Of a stretch of 64,000 nt of DNA, positions 44,235-56,666 are shown piece by piece (position 1 is the first letter of the stretch; each line of letters starts with the position of its first letter). A model generated the notes under the pieces. The model was not told the origin of the DNA. It made no database searches and worked only from the letters and a program-made list of their open reading frames with translations. A program made the translations under genes and the position numbers. The stretch lies in assembly GCF_023343835.1 (NCBI RefSeq), contig NC_064439.1, positions 20,903,433 to 20,967,432 of the forward strand. The letters are read 5' to 3'. Origin of the DNA: Lagopus muta. Its lineage: Eukaryota; Chordata; Aves; Galliformes; Phasianidae.

Positions 44235-46772
44235 AATACACAGTTTTATGTATATTTTTTAAAAAGCTGATCTGAAGTTTTTGGCCAATACCCAAATATT
44301 TGAGTATGACGATTTTAAATAGCTAGTTGGGTTAAGCAGCATGATTTCTAAAATTAGTTGTAGCTTTTGAGATTTTACCTTTATGAAAAATGTTTTGATG
44401 TCCACAGAAGAAGGGAGAGTCCACCACTTAAAAAAAAATTGTTTTGTATCTTTTAGATAAACTATATCACAGGGAACTTTTGTGCTCTGGAAGTAAGAAC
44501 ATGTGATAAATAACATTATAAATATTATATAAAAACACATCAGTATTTGATTCATTGAGCTTGAGGACTTGGTATTATGAGTATCAGGACAGCTGATACC
44601 ATACAGAATATTCTTGAATTTGTCAGATGTCTTTCACACTTTTCTTCCTTGTCATATTGATACTTCTTTCTTGTCCAGTTCTTCTGTAGCTGAGTCCTTT
44701 TATACTTTGTTAATATACACATTAGAGATGATTGTTTCTTTTCCTTTTACGTGCTAGATGCACAGAAGTAAAATGATTTGAATTTCCAGATCTTGTTTGA
44801 AAGTATGCTTGGGACTTACGAGACAGCAAAGAGAGTGGCTTGGCTTCACAAAGTTTGGGCTTCTTTCATGAAAAACCTTCAAGACTTTGTATTTTATTTG
44901 TTTTTTTTTTTGACAGCTCTCTATCGTCATTAATAACAATCCATATCTTTATACAATCTACCTGATCCAGGAACCTTTACAGATGCTCTTTTGTATTTGT
45001 GTTGTGCATCGATGTGTGACAGCCAGGAATGAATTGGCCTTGACCCATCCAAGAGCACTGCTTGCCAACTTTGCAGCAAAGCTTTCTGATTCCTTTCTAT
45101 TTTCTCTAAGTAAAAGAGCAATCAGTTGATGGCAGCGGACACTAAAAAAAAAGACTCTTTGAAGTTTACAGCTACTCTCAGATGTAGCAATCCAGTCCGG
45201 GCAGTCTTTATAGATGGGCTCCCATGGCTGGCTAAAGCTCTGTTGATGTCAGCAGAGCTGTTGCTAACCTCAATCATCTCCACACTCCTCTGGATTAGGC
45301 TATTTGTCGAACTCTGTAAGGATGTCCCCTCTTCTCTGTCTACTTCTATCCACAGGGTTTGTGTCTGTGCTTTTCTTTCTCTCCTTTTTTCTCACCAACT
45401 TTTATAATAGCTAGTACCCAGTATGGCTTTTTGAGGATTTAGCTTAATATAAACACCTCTAAATCTAACAAGGCAAAACATTGTCAGCCCTTCACATATA
45501 AGCTTGATTCAATCAAAATGAGTGTCTTCACCATGAGCTGCAGTGGAAGAAAATGGAAAAATTGAATAGTGGGGAAAAAAAACCCTGAAAGCTATGGTCT
45601 AATAAAAACAAAAAATATTCAGGGCAGAGCCAATGCCATAGTAGTTCTGACATGCAGGATGGTTACAGGACAGCTTGTGACCATCATTACCTTGAGTTTA
45701 TGGGGCCCCAGTTGTTCCCTTGAAGAGGGCAATGTGAATTATCTCTGCAGAGTCCTGTGTTGCTCAGGAACTTGTGATGATTCAGAGTTTGAAGCAGTAA
45801 CAGTCTTGTGAAGCTCTGTTGAGAACCTGCTTGGGAGAGTATGTCAGAATAACTGACTTCACGCTTGTAGAAATGCCCAAGGTGTTTCTAGCTGAGAAGT
45901 ACATAAGTCTGCTTCCTCTGGAGGTTTGCGCTCCTTAAGAAGTGAGCAGGGAGAGAGGGAAGAAGTATGGGTTAAGTGCTTTATTTAATCTCTCAAGGAT
46001 TCTATCAATAAAACCATTCAGAGAGCAATTCTCTGTAAATTCTGCCCTCTGCCTCTCTGGAATAAAACATAGGGGCATGTTAAGGGGCATCTTTGTCCTG
46101 GGTGAAATATGTGGTTTTAAAAATTGTCTTCAATGTAGATATACAGTAAGTATGAGTACTCCGTACTCAGAGGGAACTGATCTTCTTCTGATGCAGAAAG
46201 GAGAGCTCAGGATGTCAACAGTGGTCTGATGCCTCTGATTTTGTCTTGCTTCGAATATGTCTTACCTCTTTACTTCCTTGTAAACAGAAATATCAAGATG
46301 TTTTAAGCCCCCTGGCTATTTCTACTTATTTAATTTGTAAATTCTTTGGGTAGAACTTCCAAAGCTCGACTAATTGCAGCATGAATATTCAGTAGAAGTA
46401 ATCTTATGTAAGCATTTATTGCATCCAATGTTTGGATTTAAGGCACATTCACACTGTGTTAGTGTGATGCTCAGCACTTGCATTGCGATCCCTGTAGTTT
46501 GCTTCTTCTGCCACAGATAGGAGATTAAATTCAATTTGTTTTTTTTCTTACGATGTATTTATTAAAAACTAAACATCTCTACTTCAGAAGTTGTTGTCAC
46601 TGTGTTTTCTACTGGAAAATATTTTTACTGTTTTTCCTGACACAATTCTGACAGAAACAGTGTTTGGACTGATCACTGGAACTTCTTTCCAGATAGCTAA
46701 AGGGAAAATCCCTGACTCTATTTACTCATACTCTGTGCTTGTGCCAGAGTGACCTACTTAAGAAACTCTTCC

Positions 46773-46799
46773 TTTTTTTTTTTTTTTTTTTTTTTTTTT
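46773..46799 (+). repeat. Poly-T run (27 T)
   Basis: Uninterrupted T27 flanked by CC and CCC. No adjacent retrocopy was recognised on the - strand. Confidence 0.95.
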
Positions 46800-46989
46800 C
46801 CCTTCTCATAACTGTGTAGGAAAGGAAACAGGTGATGAAAGAGTGTGATCATTTTTTCATTTATCTGTTTTCAGGAACTCTCGTAAGAATAAACAAATGG
46901 TATGCAAGTAGTGCTGCCCATTTGCTCCTTCTGACATTTTAAAAAGAAACAAGCATTAGATGATGCAGTGAAATGTTTTGTGGAAATGC

Positions 46990-47185
46990 TAAGTCACAGC
47001 TTGAACCAGTGATTGAGCACCTGGTGGGAAGGCAGGGCCAACCCAGGGGAGCTCAGGTTAGGGAAGGGTTGCAGCCAGGATCCACCCCTTCCCAGATCTC
47101 ATTTAAGGTTCTGCAGTGGAGGTAAGGGTACCTTGCTGGAGATTTCTGCCTACTGGAGGCCTTCTGAGGGTAAGCAGGTTTTTGT
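46990..47185 (+). repeat. Dispersed repeat copy, related to 35122-35290
   Basis: Blocks GGGGAGCTCAGGT, GATCCACCCCTTCC, CTCATTTAAGG and TACTGGAGGCCTTCTGAGGG match the copy in SRI intron 2 in the same order. It is followed directly by the 10-bp minisatellite. Family unknown to me. Confidence 0.4.
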
Positions 47186-47200
47186 GTGGTGGTGTTGTTG

Positions 47201-47350
47201 CGTTCTGTTGCGTTCTGTTGCGTTCTGTTGCGTTCTGTTGCGTTCTGTTGCGTTCTGTTGCGTTCTGTTGCGTTCTGTTGCGTTCTGTTGCGTTCTGTTG
47301 CGTTCTGTTGCGTTCTGTTGCGTTCTGTTGCGTTCTGTTGCGTTCTGTTG
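47201..47350 (+). repeat. 10-bp minisatellite (CGTTCTGTTG) x15
   Basis: Fifteen perfect tandem copies. Because the unit is 10 bp and has no stop in any register, all six frames stay open across it. This accounts for the long repetitive open frames seen here on both strands, which are not genes. Confidence 0.98.
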
Positions 47351-48589
47351 TTCTTCTCTTCCTCCTCCTTTGTTTCAGTCTGTGGCTGCTGCATTTGGGC
47401 TCATCTGACTTTGCCGTTCTGCTGTAATGACTGTGTTTCCCATTACATTGTAGCATTACAATGGGGAATTGTATTTCATACAGTGCTGGTGCCCCCATGC
47501 TAAGCTTAGTGGTTTAGGCTTGACTAAAGCATCCACACCAGCATTCGCTTTTGATCTAACATTTGCAAGAGACAGTGAATCCACTCATGCTAAAGAATAC
47601 TTGTCTGATAACATAAGGGTAATTATCCTCTCTGTTTCTTATTTTCAAGGCACAACCAGAAGGTTTTTAAATCTGAGTTCATAGGGTTTTAACTCCAAGA
47701 CTTTTTTGTTGTGTCTTTCTCATGCTGGGATAATGATATTTGATACTGGTACTTTTTCTCTCTAACGGTCCTAATGCTTCTGCTAACCTGAACTTTTAAA
47801 GCTTATTAGTCTTTATGTTCTTTGGAAAGCAAAAAATAAAATCATAGAATTTTCTAGTGCAATGATTGGGTATAAGGAATATAATGAACCATGCATATTG
47901 TTAAGATAAAAGCTGTGGCCTTATTGTTGATGATCTCAGAATTAAAACTAAATGCCACTAGGTTTGGAATGCCTCTTCAAATTTAGTTGCCTTATACCAA
48001 ATTTTACCTCTTGAATTCCAGTCAGTGAGGCGTCCCCTTCACCTTCTTTTATAATTGTTGTTACCATAGATTGCATCCATAATCAAGCTTGGATGCAGCT
48101 AAGAGCCATGGAAACATCATCTTGCACTACACCAAGTGCATCTGCAATCAACTGGTGGTCCCATTTATTAACTCTTCCCCTCTGAGGCAGTATATAGATA
48201 AGAGCCATTGTTGAGATTAGATAAGATCATTGCTGAGATTGAGTGCTAGTAGAGAAGACTGCAGTGAATGTTACAATGTGTGTAAATCATTTGTGACTGC
48301 ACTTAACTTACTTAGGAGTATTTCAGCATCTCTGCTAGTTAATACTCCCAGTCCTGTTCCTCTGATACTGGTCACGTCTCTCCTTCTTTTTCTCAGGGAG
48401 GCAAAGGTTCACCCAAGTAATGCTGCCAATCAGACTGTGCAGTACAAGCTTAGGAAAGACAAGCAGGTTGGTTTGATTGCACAGATACTAGTTTACATCA
48501 ATTTCTTATTTAAGAGACTGTGATGGATTAAATAATGCTCATTGTTGGCCTGTATTTCTGATTGCATACTGTCCAATTTCACTAATTTG
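47351..48589. other. Intergenic, nothing recognised
   Basis: A C/T-rich segment follows the minisatellite, then AT-rich sequence. A 97-codon open frame at 48230-48523 has no recognised homology. Confidence 0.6.
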
Positions 48590-49770
48590 TGGAGATGGGG
48601 TAGGAACAGGTAAACTGCTTTTTTTTCTTTTTCTTTTTTTTTCCCTGCAGTATTAGCAAAAGCTTCTTGTCCAGCTCAGCCAGTCTTCTTCCCTGCTGGC
48701 TCATCTTACAGCATAGGAGCACAGTCTGTTCCTGTGCTTTTATTATTTCCTTCTGAAGGAATGTCCAGCCTTCCTGGAGCCCTTTGCCCTTCAGGACTAG
48801 CTCACAATGCTCAACCAATTGTTCTAAACTGTTAGAAAGAAATCCAGAGTAGCAGTTTGGCTGACCTCCTTTCTGACTCATTTGCAGCATCAAGCTCTAC
48901 AGCACTGAAACACTCCCTAATACAGAGTCAGCCCACAGCCCCTCCTTCCTTGCCCATCCCTTCTAAAGAGCTTATAGCTCTCTATTTCAATACTCTAGTC
49001 ATGTGAATGATCCCTCCATGTTTTGGTATTGGTGACTAATTCATAGTTCTGCTGCACAGTGGCTTGTAGCTCTTCCTATTTGTTGCTTGTGCTGCATGCA
49101 TTGGTGTAGATGGCTATTGGTCTCACCCCTAATCCTGGCATACTGCTGCTACGCTCAGCTCCAGTGAGTCTGGTTTTATCACTTTCCCTCTTTAAACCTA
49201 GTTTAAAGCCTTCTTGATGAGCCATGCCAGCTCCCAGTCTAGGATTCTTTATCTTCTAGAGATAGAGCTTGAATAAACCATCCCATGGGGGAGTGTGGGA
49301 GGGAGGGCCAGGATGATTTCCTCTGATGGTATTAGCCTATTAGTCAGGTGTTAATCAGGTGGCTTCCTGCTTATCTCAGCATTTTTCCCTCCTGCTGAAG
49401 TGATTGAGGGGAGAAAAACCTCCTGGGCTCTACTCATTCAACTAGCTGCCCCAATGCTCTGTAGTCCCTTTTGATAGCCCTTGGATTTCTCACCGTGACC
49501 TTATAGTTGCTGATCTGAACTACCAGAAGTGGGCAATAACCAGAGGGCTGTGGTAGATTTAAGAGCTTGCTGGTAATGATGTCCCTAACCTGGACCCCAG
49601 GGAGGCAGCATACTTCCCTGTGTGTAGAGTCTGGTCAGCATATAGGGCCCTCTGTTCCCTTAGAAGAAAGTTACCTATAATAAGCACCCTTCTTTTATTC
49701 TTGACAGGGACAGTCTTGAGCCATGGGGATAGCTGACTTACTGTAGTGGAGCCACATATTTCCCTATGTG
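48590..49770 (-). mobile_element. Degenerate CR1 LINE with ORF1 and ORF2 remnants
   Basis: Read on the - strand from 49.77 kb down, the ORF1 esterase-like start (LLREQRALYADQTLHTGKYA region) and an ELAWLIKKALN block come first. Next is the ORF2 endonuclease beginning IAIYTNACSTSNK, then a stop, then EELQATVQQNYELVTNTKTW. SYKLFRRDGQGRRG follows. The sequence then jumps to the pre-RT linker EGWTFLQKEIIKAQEQTVLL. Most of the endonuclease and all of the reverse transcriptase are missing. Several stops and frameshifts show it is dead. Assignment rests on recalled CR1 proteins. Confidence 0.82.
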
Positions 49771-52334
49771 TTTTTTGGAAATAAGTGCAGCAGCATCAAA
49801 TGTCAGACACCAAACCTGGGAAGAATCAAACTAGCTTCTTTACTCTCAGCCTCTGGGTAGAATGCTTTAAATTGAGTTGTAGCTTTAAGCCAAGTCAAAG
49901 CTGCATAAGTGTGCTTGTGCTGTTGTCTGAAGCTTATGTGATGTTCCTTGTATGTTTCTCACACCTGCTGCTCTGTTAAACAATGCCAGAGTTGCATATG
50001 TTTGTATAGCTTGTGGGTTTTTTTAGTAGTTTCATAAAAGAGACAAGCTACTTCCCACTTCACTGGCTACTGGATTATGAAATTTCATTGAATAATGACC
50101 TGAGAATGTTGTATTGCATCCATCCTTAACACTTTTTTTGTTGAATGAATTCATTTCCCATGGACTGTAAACTTAAAGGATTTTTCCCACATTCTTACTT
50201 CCTTTTAGGTGTAGAGGAATCTGCTCCTTAGTCTTTAGTGTTGTTTTCAGTGTGAAACATTCCACAACACTGCAGACATTGAGTAACTTACCTTCTTGGT
50301 ACCTCTTAACAAGATCACATTAGATTGTACCCCTGTACTCCCATCCCTGGTTCCCTGTGAATTGTTTGGACATGGTTCATACTTGTTTCTAACATCCCCC
50401 TCTGTGAACAGTTCTCATTCAGTGGTTTTATTGTGTTCAGGGTAATGGCATGCTATCGTTCCTTCACAATGGCCTTCTGCAGATCTGAATTCACTGGCAC
50501 GATGGCTAGAGTGCACAGTTCATCAAATATTTTCTGCCCTCTTGCTTGTAAGGATATCAGGGGTAATATAACTTCTCCTCAGCAGTGATTGTTTGTTTGT
50601 TTGGGTTTTGTTTCTAAATAAACATAAAGCTGCAACTAATTCCTGAGAAACCAACTTATCCAATATTAGTTCTGCATCTGAATTTATCAGTAGAGGCTAC
50701 AAGAAACATAGCTCTGTGAGTAATTTGCAACTGTTTTCATGGAGTTTATTAACAATTATCTAATTGCCATTTATTGGCTTTTGTGAAATTATGTTCAAGC
50801 TTAGGTTATCCCTAGTGGCTGCTAATATTTGTAATTTGTTCATTTTTAGTATTTTTTTTTTTATAATCAAAATTCAGTAGTTAAGAACATGTTGAAACTT
50901 CGTCCTTATGAAGGCAATTAAGTACGCAGTTATACTTCCCCACACGATGTTGGACCAAATATGATTTACATTTCTTCACTTTTATTTTTTTTCTTATACC
51001 TGAATTTTGTCTCAGGTAAAACATGTTTTACACATGCAGTGTTCTGGACACTTCAGGAAAGTTACAAATTGTGATGCCTGAATACTACTAAAATTCAGGC
51101 TATGGATGTTCATGTATAATCTATGTTGAAGTGAGGGTAATCAGCTGTCAAAATGATTTGCCAAAGGTTTTGGTGAATTTTATAATGTTTATATCAAGTT
51201 CAGTGGTTGTTTTAGGAATATCTTTAATTCAGGAGTTTTCAGCTGGTCTTAATGGATTACCAGCCAACATTCACAAATGGTAACTGGATAAAAATGTGTG
51301 CTGTCTGGAAGCTTAAACTTTGCAGGAATCTGCGTTACTAATGGAAATTTTGTAGGCGTCTTTGAACTGAAAAATATGACAACTCCTGATAATCCAGAAA
51401 GGAATTAATTCAGACAGTGTCTATAGCCTGTGTTCTGCAGGAAAAAAGGAATGGCTGATCACAAGGTTGCCTTCTGGCTCTCTATTATGTAAAGCTCCTT
51501 GTAATTAGAGAACTATCCTCAGCTTCAGGGAACCTTCGTCCAATTCCTTTCCTTGCCTTTGACTTCCCATGTGAATGTGTATGTCAGCAACAGAATTAAA
51601 GAAACTTGTGAGGTGTCTGGGAAGACAGTTAAGTATGAATCTGAGGATCAGCTTCTCTGTAAAAGGCAGGGAAGTCTTGAGTTTGCCGAGAAACACGAGT
51701 ATTTGTGTTCAAAGAGAAGATGGTAGAGGGTATTCAGCGGGGCTTCCAGTGGCACTCAGGTATTCAGCACTGTCTTCAAAGACAGTGTACAGCTGCACGA
51801 GCACCTTGATCTTTCTCAGGATTTTGTGACTGGACAAGAAGTATCTCTCAGGCCTGGGCACAACTGAGATCACAACAACTTAAGGTACCCAACAACTCTA
51901 AGCAGACTTGGTAGTAAAACAACACCAAAGCTTCTGTAATGGGACTAAAGGTTTGACCTTTATTTAGACTTATCCAAGTATGAATGGGGTTTGTTTTTCA
52001 GTCTGTTTACGGATTGGGAAATAAAAGCTATCAGCAAAACAAATAAATTGTAATCCTGTACATCCAATCCTATATGTTCATTGTAATTCCTTCAGTTCTG
52101 CAGCCATGCTCTCCAATTGCCTCAGCCAGGGATAGGAATGCAAGGTTTGTTGTGTCCTTGTGCTTCTGCAGCTCTGGATCACTGATAGCCAATCAGGGAG
52201 GGAGACACTGCCATGTCCTCCCCTATCCTGCCAGCTGCTTTTTTCTCGGGTTCTGCTCATCCTGTCCAGCTCTCACATGTTCCAAGAGTAATGTCAGGTT
52301 TCCTTCAGTTCAGATTTTAATGCCAAGTTAATGG

Positions 52335-52339
<5 letters not shown>

Positions 52340-52367
<28 letters not shown>
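52340..52367 (+). repeat. Poly-T run (28 T)
   Basis: Uninterrupted T28 followed by AATGAG. No linked retroposed gene was recognised. Confidence 0.95.
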
Positions 52368-52370
<3 letters not shown>

Positions 52371-54972
52371 GAGATGCTGTATTTGTTTAATTTTATAATT
52401 AAACAACTGAAGGAAAGCCAAAATGATGGCATCTCACATTGAAACAGAATAGCCCTGTGGGCTGTCTAGTAGTTGTATTTTGGCATCTGTCCTGGTGCTA
52501 TTCCTCTGGGGAAACTGTTTGACAAACTTTATTCACTACTAAGCATTAGAAGCATTAGAAATCTGTGTTTGATGGGCATCTGGGTTTACTGCTACTGTTC
52601 AACAGTGAGTGCTGTGGTGTGGCAGCTACTTTTGGGAAGGTTGGTGTACAGGAAGAGTAAATAGGCTGATTTGTATCTTCTTGTACTGGGGGAAGAAGGT
52701 GATGAGGTGATGGTGAGATCCTGAAACTGAGTTGGACTCCATATCTGATTAAACTACCTGGTACCAGGCAATCAAAAATGTAATGCTTTCTTGAAAATAC
52801 TTCTCTTCCTCTGTGTCAGCACTTGGTTGCGGATAGTATGTCCTAAACATACTTGTTTGGGGACATTCTGTTTTGATTTGGGAGTATTGAATTGCTTGTC
52901 TTAAACTTTTCCTAGAAGAAATGTGAGTGTGTGTGAAGAGAAGAAAAGTAGTGAAGAGACTGTGCTTGAATGAATCAAGAATTATGAGCCAGTGTGGATA
53001 TGGAAACCAAAGCAGATATAGGACTAAAGCATGTGTTTGACAACTCATGAATAAAAAATTGCTAATTCTATTTTGCTGCATTTGGAGAAATCAGCCAATT
53101 CTCTGGGCTCTGTGCGAGTTCTCTCAAGCTTCTTCAGTGTATGTCTTTGTAGCACTGATGTTCCTTATAAGAAATCAATGTCGAGGGGGCCATCTTATTA
53201 GTCACAGCTAATACTTATGTCACTTCTGAATTCCTGTATTCCAGAACGGCAGCAATAAGAGATGTCTTGTTTTTCTTTTCCTATCACAATGATATCTAAA
53301 CAATCTTGAGAAATGTCAGCTTCATCCAGAGAGCCAACCATTCAGGTTAACATCAAGAAATAGACATATAAATGGAGATCTATGGCAGAAGAATGTATAA
53401 TGCAGAATGAAAGTTTGTGTATGAAAGAAAAGCTTCCACAGTGTGTGGAAGAGAAGCCATATTTAATCTATTACTAAATAATAAACAGTGAAGACTTAAT
53501 AAATAGATAATTGTAGTATGGGAGAGCAGCACAGCATAGGTTACATGGTTCCTGTTGCCATTCATACTGTTCACCAGCTCCTGATTTGGAGTGGACCAAA
53601 AAGGCTTACTAGCATTTGAGACAAGATGATCTTCTAAAATTCTGTGTGTGATAGAAGGTAATGAGCCAAGCCCCCCAAACCTGACATGCAGGAATAAAGT
53701 GGCTTTCTGAACAATCAAATCTTGAATCTTGAGTAAGAGGTAATTTAGATAAGGTAGCACAGGCTGAAGGAAGATCGTGCTATGGAGCAAAAATATATTG
53801 CAGACCACAGGATTCATGGCATGGTGCAATGGAACTAATGGGAAGTGGTTGGATCCCGGTGGTTCAATATCTGTGTTGTCAGGTATGTCCCTTGGGGCTA
53901 CTGTGTATCACATTACTTCAGGGCTAAGTAAATCTGATTAATTAGTGAAAAGATGGTATTTTAATAAGTGCATTTGGGGGTTTGAAATGGATATTGAAAT
54001 CAGGAAGTTAGATCAGAAGAATTATATGTTATATAGAGGTCTAAAAGTCATGCAATACCTGTGCATTCTGCATAAAAATAAAACTTTCTTGTGCAATGAA
54101 ATCCAAATTTAGCTATCAGGAGCATATCCATATGACTTCTTGCTTAAAAAGCTGCAGCTTTTATTTTCTAAATGTTGTCTTTGATTTAGAAGTGGAGTGG
54201 AGAGTCACTGTTTTATTCCTACAGAAGTTCTTACAAGTGTGTTACGTATTTACGTGCAAAGGCTCTTTTTTGTGTATGAAATCCTTATAGAAAATATACT
54301 TTCTGAAGTGTATTTCATAACCCTTCTAATGTCCCTTCTAACCAGGCTTTGTTGGTATGTTAAAAATATATATATGCATAAAGAATTCAGCCTAAAAAAT
54401 GTATACAGAGTATAAATATTTTTCATAATATTGGTTATTGTTTTCAAAATACTGGGCTAGAATAACAAGTGCTAGTGTAGATCTGTTTTATTATTATTAT
54501 TTATTGAAATCAACAAAGAGCCCTCTGCTACTTTCAAATGAGAGAGCTTTGGATGAGATCCTGAGAGCTGTTTCATGCACCTATGCAAACAAATAGCATT
54601 GTCTGCTTGGTTTGTACACAACAGGTATCGGCATTTTATTCTTGGAGAAAACAGCAAATTGTACCTCTTTGCTTGACATTTTCAGTAAACGTGGTCCTAT
54701 CTGTTAGCCATATAAGACAACCTGCTCCTTGAAGAATTCTGTCTTCCTTGCATGAGCTGCAGCCCTGTGCCTGGAAGCTGGAATTTAGTAGTGAATGAGT
54801 GTACAGATTGTACTGTCAGGCCACCTTGCACTGGTTTTCAGTGGGAGTAAAGCAGACCTGACTCAGCCTCCTAATGCAGGGCACTCAGAAATACAAAGAA
54901 TCATATTCTTTGGTAGAGAAGATGACAGAGCATTGGCAATGCTCGTGTTTCATGAAGCATGACTTGTCATTG

Positions 54973-55005
54973 TGTTTTGTTTGTTTGTTTGTTTGTTTGT
55001 TTTTT
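54973..55005 (+). repeat. (GTTT)n microsatellite
   Basis: About six GTTT units ending in a T run. Confidence 0.9.
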
Positions 55006-56277
55006 AAATCGGTATCTGCATAGGCAGAAACCCTAAGTCCTGTAACAGGTAATCATAAAAGCAAACTATGGATCTTGAAGCAGTTACTGTTCTTAATATG
55101 AGTCTGGGGTATGTCACTGGAAGCAGAATAGAGCTCCCATTGTAAGTCTAGGTATTCAGGCTGCTATTATATATTTTATTTTTTGTCTTGCTTTCTCATC
55201 TACTCACACACAATCCCTGTCTTTTTTTTTTTTATTTTTTTTTTATTTCTCTCTGCTTCTGCCTCTGTCTTCTCTTTCTGAGGGAGTTTAAGGTGGTGTT
55301 ATAGGTATCCCTGTATTTAGGCCCTTTGAGCCCATGACTGTTCTGCACTCCTGTTCAGTAACTAAGCAAATACCTATATATGTAAGCATCCAAGGAGCAA
55401 AAATGGGAGAAAGTAAGCCCTGGCAGCTATCTGAAGACAGGATCCCATTTTATTTTTTCCCCCCAAGGCCTTACAATGCTAGTGTGCAACTAAGCATACC
55501 AGCAGCTGCATCATAGCAAAAGATGTTCTAGGAATAATAACAGAATGCACAACTATAAAGAACTTTCTTTATTGAGATTAGGATATGTGCATTTTCATTG
55601 AATATTTATAACATTGCATCCAAAGCATTTCAGAAAAATCAACAATCTATTTTTTGTGATATATAATTATGACATGCAGTATAAACTCCTAATAAAATGA
55701 TGTTTTTCCATCAGCTCCTTTGCTTACAGCTCACTGATTACACAAAAATTCACCAACCACTGTGTGCATGTGCTCACCAGCCTAAGCTTCTCTGCAAGTA
55801 CATCTCGTGTCTTTTTGACAGTTTGGTCTCTCCTCCATCCCCTTGCCATCCGAGTTTCTGCAGTATAGCAAGGGTTCAGCAATCCTCAGCGGATACACTT
55901 TGAACATTAGAGTGCTTGTACACAAACCAAGGAAATCTTATTTAACTATTTCTAAGGCATGAATATAGACCTCTTTGACCAGATGTTAATGGAGGACAAA
56001 CTAGTGTTGGAAAGATGAGAGCTTTCCCTCAGCTAATGCCTGTCCAGATCTGAGCCCCACTGGGCAGGACAGTGAAGAGGAGCAGACACCATCTAATAGG
56101 AGAGGTTGGCCATCACTAGAGATTTTGAGTGACTGATACCATGAACACTTCTCTCATAGTCCTGTCAGGAATGGAGGGTGAATAGCGGGAGAAAAAGGAA
56201 AAGGTCTGTGTGAAAGCATGTCTGGTGTGCAGGATCTCAGGAGGCTCGTTTGATTTAAATTTTGTCACTGAAATTGC

Positions 56278-56283
56278 TTTATT
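56278..56283 (-). terminator. AATAAA polyadenylation signal, proximal for STEAP4
   Basis: TTTATT on the + strand, about 115 nt after the STEAP4 stop. Another lies at 55568-55573, so a longer 3' UTR is possible. Confidence 0.45.
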
Positions 56284-56396
56284 TCAGTCAGAGCCTGCCC
56301 AGGCTTCTCACTTTTTCTCTCTCCAGGTAAAGGAGGATAGGGACTTCATTTTGCCTTCAATTTTTTGTTTCTTTTTAACAATACAGGTTAGTCTAA

Positions 56397-56666
56397 TTAC
56401 ACAGCAGACTTGTTGATAATGTAGTTTGACTGTTCTGAGTACTGGGGATTCCTCTCCCAGCCCTGTCGAATTCGTGTTAATTGCTTGTCTAGACAAGGAA
56501 GTATGAGCACAAATTTGACAACCAGTACAACGCATGGAATAATGAGAGAGAGCATATAGGCTTCTGGAAGATACCATCTGTATGCTGATGGATTTAGGAA
56601 CCACTTTCCACCACAGACCAGTGTGTGTGCGGTGCATAAAATCAATGTCAGATATCCCAGTTTGGA
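56397..56666 (-). CDS. STEAP4: STEAP4 coding exon 4 (last)
   Basis: [20 protein letters not shown] onward, with haem ligand H397, two further helices ([18 protein letters not shown]), then [11 protein letters not shown] and a tail ending NKSAV before TAA at 56397-56399. The acceptor is TCCTCTAG. Confidence 0.97.
   Translation of the reverse strand, partial: SKLGYLTLILCTAHTLVCGGKWFLNPSAYRWYLPEAYMLSLIIPCVVLVVKFVLILPCLDKQLTRIRQGWERNPQYSEQSNYIINKSAV

Larger units (their letters stand above)
40144..46998. other. Intergenic region between SRI and STEAP4, part 1
   Basis: No supported gene. It contains a (TTTG)n array at 41484-41513, an AT-rich (AT)n patch near 43796-43806, a (CA)n array at 44212-44234 and a poly-T run at 46773-46799. 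Open frames are short and lack family signatures. Confidence 0.65.
49771..56277. other. Intergenic region between SRI and STEAP4, part 2
   Basis: No supported gene. Contains T28 at 52340-52367, a (GTTT)n array at 54973-55005 and T-rich runs near 55220-55245. A 149-codon - strand open frame at 53380-53829 resembles nothing I know. The end nearest STEAP4 may be its longer 3' UTR. Confidence 0.6.

Noticed and set aside
47053-47503. Long repetitive open frames of up to 131 codons on both strands (for example a NATERNRTQQ-type repeat protein)
   Set aside because: They are produced by the 10-bp minisatellite, whose unit has no stop in any register on either strand. No conserved flanking domain or promoter.
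53380-53829. 149-codon - strand open frame
   Set aside because: No recognisable domain, no splice or promoter context, and isolated in an AT-rich intergenic region. Kept only as a possible unknown repeat.
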